Shown here piece by piece: positions 34,223 through 43,491 of a DNA stretch of 64,000 nt. The notes under the pieces are model-generated. The model was not told the origin of the DNA. It saw only the letters and a program-made list of their open reading frames with translations, and did not search any database. Made by a program: the position numbers and the translations under genes. The DNA is taken from NCBI RefSeq assembly GCF_012396485.1, contig NZ_JAAXPO010000005.1:62001-126000 (forward strand), in the 5' to 3' direction. The stretch is from Leuconostoc holzapfelii. Its GTDB lineage: Bacteria; Bacillota; Bacilli; Lactobacillales; Lactobacillaceae. Each line of letters begins with the position of its first letter. Position 1 is the stretch's first letter.

Positions 34223-36076
34223 ATGACAGAAATTAATTTAGAACAACTGCAAGCCAGACAAAAACATATCCGTAATTTTTCAATTGTGGCACATATTGAT
34301 CACGGGAAATCAACGATTGCTGATCGTATTTTAGAGCACACACATACTGTGGCCGAACGTGATATGCAAAATCAATTGTTGGATACAATGGATCTAGAGC
34401 GTGAACGCGGGATTACGATTAAGCTTAATGCCGTTGAAGTACACTATGATGCCAATGATGGCGAAACTTATATTTTCCATTTAATTGACACACCAGGACA
34501 CGTTGACTTCTCATATGAAGTCTCTCGTTCATTGGCTGCCGCTGAAGGCGCAATCCTTGTTGTCGATGCATCACAAGGTGTGGAGGCGCAAACGTTGGCC
34601 AATGTTTATTTGGCCTTAGATAATGATCTGGAAATTTTACCCGTCATTAACAAGATTGATCTACCCGCAGCTGATGCAGAAAAAGTCCGGACAGAAATTG
34701 AAGATGTGATCGGGATTGACGCCTCAGAAGCAGTGTTGGCTTCAGCCAAAAAGGGCATTGGAATTCCAGAACTTTTGGAAAAGATTGTGACGGACTTACC
34801 GGCGCCAACTGGCGATTTGACAGCGCCATTACGTGCTTTGATTTTTGATTCAGCCTATGATGCGTATCGTGGCGTGGTCGTTAACATGCGTGTGCGTGAA
34901 GGGATTGTGAAGCCTGGCGATAAGATTCGCATGATGAATACTGGGGCTGAATATGAAGTCAATGAAGTCGGCGTCATGTCACCAACTGCACAAAAGCGAG
35001 AGTATTTAATGGCCGGTGATGTTGGTTACTTGACAGCCTCTATCAAAGACATTCATACGACACATTCCGGTGATACGATTACCAGTGTCGCCAACCCGGC
35101 TTCTGAACCGCTGGCTGGTTATAAGCCAATGACACCAATGGTTTATTCCGGTTTGTATCCTTCAGACAATGCCAAATATACCGATTTACGTGATGCCTTA
35201 GAAAAGCTACAACTCAACGATGCTGCATTAACTTTTGAACCCGAAACATCGCAAGCCCTCGGCTTTGGCTACCGTGTTGGCTTCCTTGGCCTGTTGCACA
35301 TGGATGTGATTCAAGAACGGCTAGAACGTGAGTTTGATTTAGATTTGGTGACGACTGCACCGTCGGTAACTTATCGTGTATTAACCAATGATGGGGAAGA
35401 ATTAGCCATTGAAAACCCTTCTGAAATGCCTGAAGCATCAAAAATCAAGGCGATTGAAGAGCCTTATGTTGATGCGCAAATTATGGTGCCAAACGATTAC
35501 GTCGGCGCCGTGATGGAATTGGCCCAGCGCAAGCGTGGTGAATTTGAAACAATGGAATATTTGGATGAGACGCGTGTCAACGTGAAATATAAAATTCCGC
35601 TCTCCGAAATCATTTTCAATTTCTTTGACAAGCTCAAATCCAACACCCGTGGTTATGCCTCACTAGATTATGAAATTTCGGGGTATCGGCAATCAGATTT
35701 GGTCAAGATTGATATCTTGCTCAATTCGGAAAAAGTGGATGCCTTAAGCTTCATCGTCCACCGCGATTTTGCTGCGGAACGTGGCCGAGTCATCACATCC
35801 AAGTTGAAAGAAATTATTCCGCGGCAAAACTTTGAAATTCCAGTCCAAGCAGCCATTGGGGCAAAGATTTTGGCACGGACCAATATTAAAGCCTATCGTA
35901 AGGATGTGACGGCAAAGATTCATACCGGTGATCCAGACCGTCGTGCAAAACTATTGGATAAGCAAAAACGTGGTAAAGCGCGCATGAAGTCCGTTGGCAC
36001 CGTTGATGTGCCACAAGAAGCCTTTATGGCCGTGTTGAAAACGGAGGATGATTCCCAGTATGCCCGAGGAAACTAA
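34223..36076 (+). CDS. lepA: Elongation factor 4 (LepA)
   Basis: A ribosome-associated GTPase that can back-translocate or rescue stalled ribosomes and aids initiation or assembly. The 617-residue protein has G1 AHIDHGKST (residues 23-31), G2 RGITI, G3 DTPGH, G4 NKIDL, EF-G-like domains and the LepA-specific C-terminal domain with [13 protein letters not shown] 34223 gives the normal [20 protein letters not shown]-type start; it has no clear ribosome site, and a TTG 33 nt upstream is possible. A TGATAAAAT -10 box lies about 50 nt upstream. The end overlaps the next gene by 17 nt. Confidence 0.96.
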   Translation: MTEINLEQLQARQKHIRNFSIVAHIDHGKSTIADRILEHTHTVAERDMQNQLLDTMDLERERGITIKLNAVEVHYDANDGETYIFHLIDTPGHVDFSYEVSRSLAAAEGAILVVDASQGVEAQTLANVYLALDNDLEILPVINKIDLPAADAEKVRTEIEDVIGIDASEAVLASAKKGIGIPELLEKIVTDLPAPTGDLTAPLRALIFDSAYDAYRGVVVNMRVREGIVKPGDKIRMMNTGAEYEVNEVGVMSPTAQKREYLMAGDVGYLTASIKDIHTTHSGDTITSVANPASEPLAGYKPMTPMVYSGLYPSDNAKYTDLRDALEKLQLNDAALTFEPETSQALGFGYRVGFLGLLHMDVIQERLEREFDLDLVTTAPSVTYRVLTNDGEELAIENPSEMPEASKIKAIEEPYVDAQIMVPNDYVGAVMELAQRKRGEFETMEYLDETRVNVKYKIPLSEIIFNFFDKLKSNTRGYASLDYEISGYRQSDLVKIDILLNSEKVDALSFIVHRDFAAERGRVITSKLKEIIPRQNFEIPVQAAIGAKILARTNIKAYRKDVTAKIHTGDPDRRAKLLDKQKRGKARMKSVGTVDVPQEAFMAVLKTEDDSQYARGN

Positions 36077-36857
36077 AGAAAAAACAAAATCACGCGTTGC
36101 AAAATATTGGGGTGGCGCACAACAAACCTTTGCGCAGCGTTATCGGGGGATTATTGTCACTATAGCAGTTGTTATGATGGTTGCTGTGGTTGGTTTTGCT
36201 GTGGCGCGCATCGGGTTTAATTATGATGGTGTCAGCCAAGCATCGCGGCAAAAGTTGGCCAAAAAGGATGCCAATATTGCCTTGCAATTTGGGTTGACTG
36301 GCCAAACGTCTGCCCCTGAGGTGAATCAGGTGGTGACCTTGTCGCAAGCAGCCTGGCAAAAAGAGATTACCAACAGCGTGCAGCAGGCCCTTAACCATGG
36401 AGATGAGGTCGCTGATCAGGTCACTTTTGATGGTAAAAACTATCAAAAAGCACAGGTCATGACTGCCTTATCACAACATTATATGGCCACGTTACAACAA
36501 AACCGTCATTATCAAATTGATGAGATCATGTATGATCGCTATCATAATGCGACGGTGACTTACACCGTTGTGCCGATTAATTTACCTGAGGCGCAGAAAA
36601 AAATCCAAGACTTTGTCACGGGCGAACTGAATAAAAAAGCTGATGACGTCCAAAAGTTATCCGCCCCCCAGTTGCGGCTCGTATCCTATGCAATGGTCTC
36701 AGATAATTGGGATAATATCTTAAACAATCAGTTACCAACAGCTAAACCCGTACAAGCCAAAATGAAATTACTTTATGCGAGTCGCTGGCAATCGGCGCAA
36801 TATCAAGTGGCTAAAGACACGCTCAATCATATTTTAAATACTGGACTAGCAGAGTAG
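36060..36857 (+). CDS. Unknown membrane-anchored protein
   Basis: I do not recognise this gene. The 265-residue product has a basic cytoplasmic start, one transmembrane segment at about residues 30-50 ([18 protein letters not shown]), and a ~215-residue polar part probably outside the cell. The outer part is helix-rich with many Gln and Asn and has no Cys. No lipobox is present. It resembles in layout the DUF5105-like lactic lipoproteins but lacks the lipidation site, so that is only a suggestion. ATG 36060 lies 12 nt after GGAGG within the end of lepA; ATG 36048 is closer but without spacing. The next gene follows by 9 nt, so it is probably in an operon with the oxidoreductase, prmA and rsmE. 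Confidence 0.75.
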   Translation: MPEETKEKTKSRVAKYWGGAQQTFAQRYRGIIVTIAVVMMVAVVGFAVARIGFNYDGVSQASRQKLAKKDANIALQFGLTGQTSAPEVNQVVTLSQAAWQKEITNSVQQALNHGDEVADQVTFDGKNYQKAQVMTALSQHYMATLQQNRHYQIDEIMYDRYHNATVTYTVVPINLPEAQKKIQDFVTGELNKKADDVQKLSAPQLRLVSYAMVSDNWDNILNNQLPTAKPVQAKMKLLYASRWQSAQYQVAKDTLNHILNTGLAE

Positions 36858-36866
36858 GAGTTGCAG

Positions 36867-37937
36867 ATGTCATTATTTGATACGTTTAAACAATTATGGC
36901 CATTTGGCCAAGGTAAAATGCGTGCAGTTGGCTTTGACCAAGCCTTGGCAATCGACCATCCAAGTGTTTTTATGGCCAAGACAATTGCGCGGCCCCGACC
37001 AGCGGCAGATCAGATTTTGGTTAAAGTTGCTGCAAGTGGCGTGAATCCAGTCGATTCCAAAATGCGTCAAAACTACACAGCTACGGGAAAATTTCGTGTG
37101 CTTGGGTTTGATGCAATGGGTGAAGTCGTTGCAATTGGCGCTGACGTATCAAATTTTGCTGTCGGCGATCAAGTGTTTTATGCCGGCACACAGGGGCAAC
37201 AAGGCGCACATGCTGATTATCAGGTGGTTAACGCGCAATTGGTTGGCCATGCGCCACGCGTACTCGATGCTGCTCAAACGGCAGCATTACCCTTGACGAC
37301 AATTACTGCCGTTGAGATTTTACGCGATGCGTTTGGTTTTCGAATGATTGCCCAGGCTGCTGCTGGGAAAAGTATTCTAATTTTAAACGGTGCAGGGGGT
37401 GTGGGGTCAATGCTCATACAACTCGCCAAATATTTGGGCATGACTGTCATTACGACAGCATCGCGGCCTGAATCTGTGCATTGGGTCAAAAAGATGGGGG
37501 CAGATTATATTCTTGATTATCATCAAGATATTCAAAACCAGTTAAACAAAATCCAACACGAGCAAGTCGATTTTATTGCTATTTTGCAAGACACAACGGC
37601 CTATTGGCCTTTGGTTTTGAGCGCAATTCGCCCTTTTGGTCGGATTGCCAGCATTGTTGAAACGACTGCGCCAATTGATATGGGGCCACTTAAAAATATT
37701 GGGGCACAGTTTAGTTGGGTCTTTATGTTTGCCAAAGGCAACTTTGGGGTTGATATGGCATCACAAGGCGAGGCACTCAACCTTGTTGCAGAATTAATCG
37801 ACCGACAAGTGATTAAAAGTACACTGACCCAAACCTTGTATGGGTTAACCGTTAAAAATTTGCAACAAGCTACCGCAATGGTCGAAGCGGGCCACATGGT
37901 TGGCAAAGTTGTTATCAGACACGAGGATATAGAATGA
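36867..37937 (+). CDS. Zinc-independent quinone oxidoreductase-like protein (MDR superfamily)
   Basis: A 356-residue medium-chain dehydrogenase/reductase. The GroES-like domain has ILVKVAASGVNPVDSKMR and GFDAMGEVVAIGADV. The NADPH-binding motif is LNGAGGVGSMLIQLAKYLG, and GADYILDYHQD follows. The structural zinc cysteines of true alcohol dehydrogenases are missing, and the family matches ZADH/quinone-reductase proteins. The first ~18 residues (FDTFKQLWPFGQGK) extend beyond the usual start. TAGGAG precedes ATG 36867. It overlaps prmA through ATGA. Substrate unknown, likely an enone or quinone. Confidence 0.85.
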   Translation: MSLFDTFKQLWPFGQGKMRAVGFDQALAIDHPSVFMAKTIARPRPAADQILVKVAASGVNPVDSKMRQNYTATGKFRVLGFDAMGEVVAIGADVSNFAVGDQVFYAGTQGQQGAHADYQVVNAQLVGHAPRVLDAAQTAALPLTTITAVEILRDAFGFRMIAQAAAGKSILILNGAGGVGSMLIQLAKYLGMTVITTASRPESVHWVKKMGADYILDYHQDIQNQLNKIQHEQVDFIAILQDTTAYWPLVLSAIRPFGRIASIVETTAPIDMGPLKNIGAQFSWVFMFAKGNFGVDMASQGEALNLVAELIDRQVIKSTLTQTLYGLTVKNLQQATAMVEAGHMVGKVVIRHEDIE

Positions 37938-38830
37938 ATTGGCAAGCCGTACAAATCACCACGCAGAACCAGGCGATTGAAGCCGTATCAGAAATTTTTT
38001 TAAGCGTCGGCGCCCAAGGTGTTCAAATTGACGATGAATCAGATGTGCAAGTGATTGCTTATTTTGAAGCAAATGACCAATTCCCAGCGATTGTGACAAC
38101 TATCCGCACAAGGCTAGCGGCGTTGGCAAATTTTGGGATTGATGCATCACCTGCAACGATCACAATTGATGGGATAGCGCAGTCGGATTGGGAAAATAAT
38201 TGGAAACAATACTATCATGCCCAACGTATCACACGGCATTTAACCGTGGTCCCATCATGGGAAACGTTCACACCTGTGCAAGCTGAGGAAAAACCAATTA
38301 TCATGGACCCTAAGTTGGCTTTTGGGACAGGGACGCATGAAACGACCCAGCTCATGATGGAAGCTTTGGAGACAGTTGTGCGTGGTGGTGAAACTATGAT
38401 TGACGTTGGCACCGGATCAGGGGTATTAGCGGTGGCCGCTAGACAACTAGGTGTCGGACACATCCTAGCAACTGATATTGATGAGATGTCGGTTGCAGTG
38501 GCCAAAGAAAACCTGGCTTTAAATCCAGTCGCCGCAGATATTCCTGTTATTGCTAGTGATTTGTTGGCGGACGTCGCAACGGCACCCGTCGATTTAATTG
38601 TGGCTAATATTTTGGCTGATGTGATTGCCCGATTGATTCCACAAACGGTATCACGCTTGAAGCCAACCGGTTATTTCTTGGTGTCTGGGATTTATGATGC
38701 CATTGCACCTGATATCCAGGCTCAATTAAATGCCGCAGGATACCGAATTGTGCAAAAGTCGCAAATGGGTGAGTGGCATAGTTATATCGCCCAGCAAAAG
38801 GAAGCAGAACCATGCAACGATATTTTCTAA
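37934..38830 (+). CDS. prmA: Ribosomal protein L11 methyltransferase
   Basis: It trimethylates amino groups of L11 with SAM. The 298-residue protein has the N-terminal substrate-recognition domain (WQAVQITTQNQAIEAVSEIFLSVGAQGV) and a linker. The Rossmann motif is DVGTGSGVLAVAARQLG, followed by ATDIDEMSVAVAKENLALN and NILADVIARLIP, the NxxxLxDV motif of PrmA. The order prmA-rsmE is the common Firmicute arrangement. The start overlaps the upstream oxidoreductase. Confidence 0.95.
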   Translation: MNWQAVQITTQNQAIEAVSEIFLSVGAQGVQIDDESDVQVIAYFEANDQFPAIVTTIRTRLAALANFGIDASPATITIDGIAQSDWENNWKQYYHAQRITRHLTVVPSWETFTPVQAEEKPIIMDPKLAFGTGTHETTQLMMEALETVVRGGETMIDVGTGSGVLAVAARQLGVGHILATDIDEMSVAVAKENLALNPVAADIPVIASDLLADVATAPVDLIVANILADVIARLIPQTVSRLKPTGYFLVSGIYDAIAPDIQAQLNAAGYRIVQKSQMGEWHSYIAQQKEAEPCNDIF

Positions 38831-39549
38831 ATCAAACGATTCATGATCAGATTATCTTGACGGATGACCAAGATATTTATCAACATTTTGGAAAAGTCAT
38901 GCGCGCACGGGTGGGTACACAGGCTGAATTTGTCAGCCAAGACCAACAGGTGATGATCGGCGAAGTGATTGCAATGACGCCAAAAACGATGACTTTAGCT
39001 GTGGTTTCACAGGTGGCAGCTGAAGTGGAATTACCCATTCAAGTGACACTCATTGTTTCACCACTTAAAAATGACCGTTCAGATTGGTTTGTCCAAAAAG
39101 CTACCGAACTGGGGGTTCATCGGATTGTGTTTACGACCATGACCCGAACGGTTGCTGACTGGCAGAAGCAACAAGAAAAAAAGGCTAAGCGTTTAGCTAA
39201 AATCGCCCAAGCGGCTGCCGAACAAGCCCATCGTCTGATGATTCCGGCCATTGACTTTTTACCCTGGTCGACGGTATTAAACTTACCCAAACAAGCTGGC
39301 ATTGTGGCTTGGGAAGAATCTGCCCGCGACGGGGAAGTTGGGACACTTGTTCAGTCAGTAACCTCTTTGCCAACTGGCGCTAATCTGGCAATGGTGTTTG
39401 GCCCTGAGGGGGGCTTGTCTGAGGCAGAAGTGCAGGCACTTGAAGGCCACGGATTTGAACCTGCTGGCTTAGGGCCACGGATATTGCGTGCCGAAACGGC
39501 ACCACTTTATGCCTTATCGGCAATTAGTGTTTTAAAAGAATTGCATTAA
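38812..39549 (+). CDS. rsmE: 16S rRNA m3U1498 methyltransferase RsmE
   Basis: It N3-methylates U1498 of 16S rRNA in the assembled 30S subunit. The 245-residue SPOUT enzyme has the N-terminal PUA-like part starting MQRYFLN, the central KNDRSDWFVQKATELGVHRI segment, and the SAM-binding trefoil knot with VFGPEGGLSEAE and LGPRILRAETAPLYALSAI. It overlaps prmA by 19 nt. A perfect hairpin without a T-run follows. Confidence 0.95.
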   Translation: MQRYFLNQTIHDQIILTDDQDIYQHFGKVMRARVGTQAEFVSQDQQVMIGEVIAMTPKTMTLAVVSQVAAEVELPIQVTLIVSPLKNDRSDWFVQKATELGVHRIVFTTMTRTVADWQKQQEKKAKRLAKIAQAAAEQAHRLMIPAIDFLPWSTVLNLPKQAGIVAWEESARDGEVGTLVQSVTSLPTGANLAMVFGPEGGLSEAEVQALEGHGFEPAGLGPRILRAETAPLYALSAISVLKELH

Positions 39550-39568
39550 ACTTTTATCACAAAAGTTT
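39548..39568 (+). terminator. Hairpin after rsmE, weak terminator
   Basis: AAACTTTT and AAAAGTTT form a perfect 8-bp stem around ATCAC, starting in the stop codon. The following sequence is only partly T-rich. Confidence 0.5.
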
Positions 39569-39580
39569 ATTTAGCTAGGA

Positions 39581-39604
39581 TAATACAACGCATTGTATTA
39601 TAAT
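39581..39604 (+). promoter_or_regulatory. Palindrome overlapping the -10 box of the small membrane protein gene
   Basis: TAATACAA (39581-39588) and TTGTATTA (39593-39600) are a perfect 8-bp inverted repeat with a CGCA spacer. Its right arm runs into TATAAT (39599-39604). A repressor bound here would block the promoter; which repressor is unknown. Confidence 0.55.
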
Positions 39605-39638
39605 GAAAGTAGAAAAATGTTGTTGAAGGTGGTCACAC

Positions 39639-40076
39639 ATGAAGAAAACTTTTAAAAAATATTATGGCTATCAATGGTTGGCGGCCGTGTTATTGGGTTG
39701 GGGCTTACCTTTTTTGGGCGACCTTGCTGGGTGGGACAGCCTGCATAAAGTTGTCTATTTGTACTTGATTATTAATGGTGTTTACATGTTGTATTTGGGT
39801 TACGCTGTTCGCCAACGTGGCTACGCTCCATTTACCTTACTGTTGATGCCGTTGGTTTTTGCCCTTGTGTCAACGTTTTGGCTGGGAATTGTTTCGGATT
39901 TGTATGGTTTTTATCTCAGTATCATGTATCTTGTTCTAAGTTTGTTTACCTTTTTTGGTGATACACGCGATGATCCCGATGAAAATCTGATTCCAATTGA
40001 AAATGGTTTTCATGACCTTGATTCGGAAGAATCAGAAGTGTTTCAAATGCCAGTTGAGGGTGGCTTTAAATCATAA
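39639..40076 (+). CDS. Unknown small polytopic membrane protein
   Basis: A 145-residue protein that I cannot assign. It has about four hydrophobic segments (near residues 11-27, 37-55, 65-85 and 88-105). An acidic cytoplasmic-type tail follows (DTRDDPDENLIPIENG, then DLDSEESE). The aromatic- and Gly-rich helices recall small integral membrane proteins of unknown function in lactic acid bacteria. AAGGTGG precedes the ATG. It is monocistronic with its own promoter, a palindrome over the -10 box and a strong terminator, so it is probably separately regulated. Confidence 0.75.
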   Translation: MKKTFKKYYGYQWLAAVLLGWGLPFLGDLAGWDSLHKVVYLYLIINGVYMLYLGYAVRQRGYAPFTLLLMPLVFALVSTFWLGIVSDLYGFYLSIMYLVLSLFTFFGDTRDDPDENLIPIENGFHDLDSEESEVFQMPVEGGFKS

Positions 40077-40109
40077 AAACATTTTGGTTTTTAATGGACA
40101 AAAGTTATG

Positions 40110-40135
40110 AAAAAGCGCGACCTTTCGCGCTTTTT
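40110..40135 (+). terminator. Intrinsic terminator after the small membrane protein gene
   Basis: AAAAGCGCG/CGCGCTTTT around ACCTTT, with a T-run. Confidence 0.9.
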
Positions 40136-40174
40136 CTGTTATAGTTATAACAGGTATTTTTACATCACTGTGCC

Positions 40175-40228
40175 ATGTGTGTCGTATCAATGAGACGCGT
40201 ATGGCGACAACGGAGGAAATTTAATTGA
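40175..40228 (+). other. Possible Arg-rich leader peptide upstream of the ABC-F gene
   Basis: A 17-codon open frame (ATG 40175) would encode MCVVSMRRVWRQRRKFN. Its TGA (40226-40228) overlaps the TTG start of the ABC-F gene, and two of its Arg codons (CGG AGG) form the gene's ribosome site. TGTCG and CGACA also pair across it. No ribosome site precedes the ATG. A chance frame is quite possible. Confidence 0.2.
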
Positions 40229-41847
40229 TCACAGTTTCAGACATGAGCTTCAGCTTTGCTGGCCCTAAATTATATCAAGATGTTAACTTAAAGTTGACCC
40301 CTGGTAACACCTACGGCATTATCGGTGCCAATGGTGCCGGTAAGTCAACTTTTTTGAAGTTATTACAAGGTGAATTGCAACCAACTGAAGGTGTGATTGC
40401 GATTGGTGAAGGTGAACGGATGTCATCTTTGCAGCAAGACCACTTTGCTTTTGATGAATTTACCGTGTTGGACACAGTGATTCAAGGTCACAAGCGTTTG
40501 TATGAAGTCAAGACGGAAATGGATGCCATTTACGCCAAGCCAGATTTTAATGATGAAGATGGTGTACGTGTCGCGGATTTGGGTGCCGAATTTGAAGAAC
40601 TTGATGGTTGGAACGCCGAAGTCGAAGCGGGTCAATTGTTGAGCAAATTAGGAATCCCAGACGACATGCAATACACCATGATGGGTGAATTGACTGAAAA
40701 TGATAAAGTGAAGGTGCTGTTAGCCCAAGCTTTGTTTGGTAACCCAGATATTTTGGTGCTTGATGAACCAACCAACGGTCTGGATGTGCAAACAATTAAC
40801 TGGTTAGAAGATTTCTTGGCCGATTTCCCGAACTTGGTGATTGTGGTCTCCCACGACCGTCACTTCTTAAACGCAGTGTCAACCAACATTTTGGATGTGG
40901 ACTTTGGTAAAATCACGCCATTCGTTGGAAACTACGACTTCTGGCGCGAATCTTCTGAATTGGCGCAACGCTTGGCTTCTCAGCAAAATGCTAAGAAGGA
41001 AGAACAAATCAAGCAATTGCAAGAATTCGTGGCGCGTTTCTCAGCCAACGCCTCAAAGTCAAAGCAAGCAACTGCACGTAAAAAGCAATTGGATAAGATT
41101 ACGCTTGATGATATCAAGCCATCATCACGTAAATACCCATTCATCAACTTCCCAATGAATCGTGAAATGGGAAATGACATGGTTCGGGTCGAGAACGTGT
41201 CTAAGACAATCGATGGTGAAAAGGTGCTTGACAACATTTCATTTATCGGCCGTCCTGGTGACAAGATTGCCATCTTGTCACGTTCTGATTTGGCGACGAC
41301 AACGTTGATGCAAATTATTGCTGGCACACTTGAACCAGATACGGGCTCAGTGACTTGGGGTGTGACAACCTCACAATCATACATTGCCAAGGATTTGAAC
41401 GATAACTTTGACAATCAAGAAGCGACTATCTTAGATTGGCTCCGTGATTTTGCCGAAGAAGATCAAAAGGACAATACCAGCCTTCGTGGTATGCTGGGAC
41501 AAATGTTGTTCCGTGGTGATGATTCTTTGAAGCAAATCAAAGTCCTTTCTGGTGGTGAAAAGGTGCGCATTACTTTAGCAAAGATGATGCTTTTGAAGGC
41601 CAACGTCTTGCTCATGGATGACCCAACAAACCACTTGGATTTGGAATCAATTCAATCACTCAATGATGCCGTAGTCAACTTTAAGGGTGGCATTATTATG
41701 ACTTCTCACGATCACGAGTTCTTGGCCACAACTGCCAACCACGTGATTGAGGTTTCTGCTAAAGGCGCGGTTGATCGAGTTGATACCACGTATGATGAAT
41801 TTATCTCAACGGAAAGTATCCAAGAAAAGGTCAAGGAACTTTATTAA
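40225..41847 (+). CDS. ABC-F family ATPase (translation factor / YbiT-like)
   Basis: A 540-residue soluble protein with two ABC domains and no membrane segments. Domain 1 has the Walker A GANGAGKST near residues 37-45 and Walker B DILVLDEPTNGLD. Domain 2 has ILSRSDLATTTLM in place of a clean Walker A, LSGGEKVR and LLMDDPTNHLD. A charged ABC-F linker with KSKQATARKKQLDKI lies between. The degenerate second P-loop (no GxGKS) is notable: its counterpart reads SRSDLATTT. ABC-F proteins act at the ribosomal E site; some give antibiotic resistance, but nothing here proves that. The TTG start at 40225 follows GGAGG by 8 nt. Confidence 0.88.
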   Translation: MITVSDMSFSFAGPKLYQDVNLKLTPGNTYGIIGANGAGKSTFLKLLQGELQPTEGVIAIGEGERMSSLQQDHFAFDEFTVLDTVIQGHKRLYEVKTEMDAIYAKPDFNDEDGVRVADLGAEFEELDGWNAEVEAGQLLSKLGIPDDMQYTMMGELTENDKVKVLLAQALFGNPDILVLDEPTNGLDVQTINWLEDFLADFPNLVIVVSHDRHFLNAVSTNILDVDFGKITPFVGNYDFWRESSELAQRLASQQNAKKEEQIKQLQEFVARFSANASKSKQATARKKQLDKITLDDIKPSSRKYPFINFPMNREMGNDMVRVENVSKTIDGEKVLDNISFIGRPGDKIAILSRSDLATTTLMQIIAGTLEPDTGSVTWGVTTSQSYIAKDLNDNFDNQEATILDWLRDFAEEDQKDNTSLRGMLGQMLFRGDDSLKQIKVLSGGEKVRITLAKMMLLKANVLLMDDPTNHLDLESIQSLNDAVVNFKGGIIMTSHDHEFLATTANHVIEVSAKGAVDRVDTTYDEFISTESIQEKVKELY

Positions 41848-41849
41848 GC

Positions 41850-41893
41850 TGCGTGTCATGCACGCGACAAAGGGCGTCTTGCGACGCTTTTTT
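41850..41893 (+). terminator. Tandem hairpins and terminator after the ABC-F gene
   Basis: GCGTG/CACGC (41851-41865) is followed by GCGTC/GACGC (41874-41887) around TTGC and six T residues. Confidence 0.8.
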
Positions 41894-41919
41894 GCGTCAG
41901 CAGAGGAAAGTAGTAAATT

Positions 41920-43080
41920 ATGAAAATAGGGATCGATAAGATTGGTTTTTATACGCCGAACTATGTGTTGGATTTAACAGCCTTGGCACATGCGCGCGGG
42001 GATGAACCAGAAAAATATACCCTTGGTATCGGCCAATCACAACAAGCCGTGGTGCCCAACTATGAAGACGTGGTCACAATGGGTGTCAATGCGGCACAAA
42101 GTATTTTAACTGATGAAGACCGCGCTGCGATTGATATGGTGATTTTTGCCACGGAGTCAGGCATTGATAATTCAAAATCCGCGGCAGTCTACGCTCAAAA
42201 GTTGTTAAACCTGTCTGAGTTTTCGCGTACCATTGAGTTAAAACAAGCGTGCTATGCCGGGACTTTTGGTTTAATGCAGGCGCGCGATTATGTGACACTA
42301 CATCCAGAAAGACGGGTGTTAGTCATTGCTTCAGATATTGCGCGCTATGGCTTGGCGACACCAGGTGAAGTGACGCAAGGGGCCGGGGCCATTGCGATGG
42401 TTGTGGCCAGTGCGCCTAAAATTTTAGCGATTAATTCAGATTCAGTTTATATGAGTCGTGATGTTGCCGATTTTTGGCGACCCGTCGATCGTGAAGAGGC
42501 CTTGGTAGATGGGCATCTGTCAACCGACGTTTATAAGGAAATGTTTTTGACACTTTGGCAACGTTATCAAAAAGCGACACAGCATGTCCTGGATGATTTC
42601 GCTGGCTTTGCCTTTCATTTGCCATATACAAAAATGGGCAAGAAGGCGCTCGATCAAATTATGACCGAAGCAACGCCTGTACAACAAACACGTTTGGCGA
42701 CAAATTTAACTGCCAGTCAAGTTTATAGTCGCCAAGTTGGGAATTTATATACGGGGTCGGTTTATTTGAGTTTGCTCTCACTTTTGAGTCATGCCACAGA
42801 TTTGGTAGCCGGAGAGGATTTGGCGGTCTTTAGCTATGGTTCTGGAGCTGAGGCTGAATTGTATTCGGTCACTTTGCAGGACAACTTTGCTGATTACGTC
42901 CCTAAAACCATGACGGATGCCCTATTGGCAAAGCGACAATTAGTCAGTGTTACTGAATATGAAAAAATATTTCAGTCACAGTTGTATGATTCACACGTGG
43001 ATGCGCACACACAAGCAGTTGCTGATGCGAAAACAGCCCAGTTTTTAGGTTGGCAAAATGGTGAACGCCAATACCGCTAA
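41920..43080 (+). CDS. mvaS: Hydroxymethylglutaryl-CoA synthase
   Basis: It condenses acetyl-CoA with acetoacetyl-CoA to HMG-CoA, entering the mevalonate route to isoprenoids used by lactic acid bacteria. The 386-residue protein has the catalytic triad at the positions known from the Enterococcus enzyme: Glu79 (FATESGID), Cys111 (KQACYAG) and His233 (FAFHLPYTKMG). GAGGAAAGT precedes the ATG. It is monocistronic; mvaA/mvaE is not in the window. Confidence 0.96.
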   Translation: MKIGIDKIGFYTPNYVLDLTALAHARGDEPEKYTLGIGQSQQAVVPNYEDVVTMGVNAAQSILTDEDRAAIDMVIFATESGIDNSKSAAVYAQKLLNLSEFSRTIELKQACYAGTFGLMQARDYVTLHPERRVLVIASDIARYGLATPGEVTQGAGAIAMVVASAPKILAINSDSVYMSRDVADFWRPVDREEALVDGHLSTDVYKEMFLTLWQRYQKATQHVLDDFAGFAFHLPYTKMGKKALDQIMTEATPVQQTRLATNLTASQVYSRQVGNLYTGSVYLSLLSLLSHATDLVAGEDLAVFSYGSGAEAELYSVTLQDNFADYVPKTMTDALLAKRQLVSVTEYEKIFQSQLYDSHVDAHTQAVADAKTAQFLGWQNGERQYR

Positions 43081-43098
43081 CAGACTATTATAAAATTA

Positions 43099-43128
43099 AT
43101 GACAGGTGAACGCGTATTATTGTATAAT
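43099..43128 (+). promoter_or_regulatory. Promoter of the ACT-DUF711 pair with a palindromic -10 region
   Basis: ATGACA (43099-43104) and TATAAT (43123-43128) are 18 bp apart. GTATTAT (43114-43120) and ATAATAC (43124-43130) form a perfect 7-bp inverted repeat over the -10 box. Confidence 0.6.
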
Positions 43129-43158
43129 ACATAAATAACTTTTAAAGAGGATAAAATC

Positions 43159-43431
43159 GTGGCAAAAGCAGTTGTAACAGTCGTTGGGAAAGATAAGCCG
43201 GGCATTATTGCCAGTGTTGCCCAAACCTTAGCAGCACATGATGTGAACATTTTGGACGTGTCTCAAACAATCATGTCAGATATCTTTACAATGAGTATGC
43301 TAGTTAATTTGGCAAATTTAGATGAAACCTTCAATGGTTTGCAAGATGACTTGAATGCACTTGGCCAACAATTACACGTTGAAATTCATACGCAACGTGA
43401 GGAAATTTTTGACGCCATGCGTCGCGTTTAA
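43159..43431 (+). CDS. ACT domain protein, UPF0237 family
   Basis: A 90-residue single ACT domain: AVVTVVGKDKPGIIASVAQTLAAHDVNILDVSQTIMSD is the ligand-binding beta-alpha-beta start, as in GcvR, with amino-acid binding expected at the dimer interface. It starts with GTG after AAAGAGGAT. The partner DUF711 gene follows 60 nt downstream; this pairing is conserved in many Firmicutes and archaea. It probably senses an amino acid for its partner; the ligand is unknown. Confidence 0.88.
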   Translation: MAKAVVTVVGKDKPGIIASVAQTLAAHDVNILDVSQTIMSDIFTMSMLVNLANLDETFNGLQDDLNALGQQLHVEIHTQREEIFDAMRRV

Positions 43432-43491
43432 AACACACCGTTTGGTGTTATTTTAATGTGCCATTGGTTAATGGCCAAACTAGGAGAAGTC

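Noticed and set aside
36090-36446. 118-codon antisense frame opposite the unknown membrane protein
   Set aside because: Translation is His/Asn-rich with no start signal; the sense frame has a ribosome site and a coherent membrane segment.
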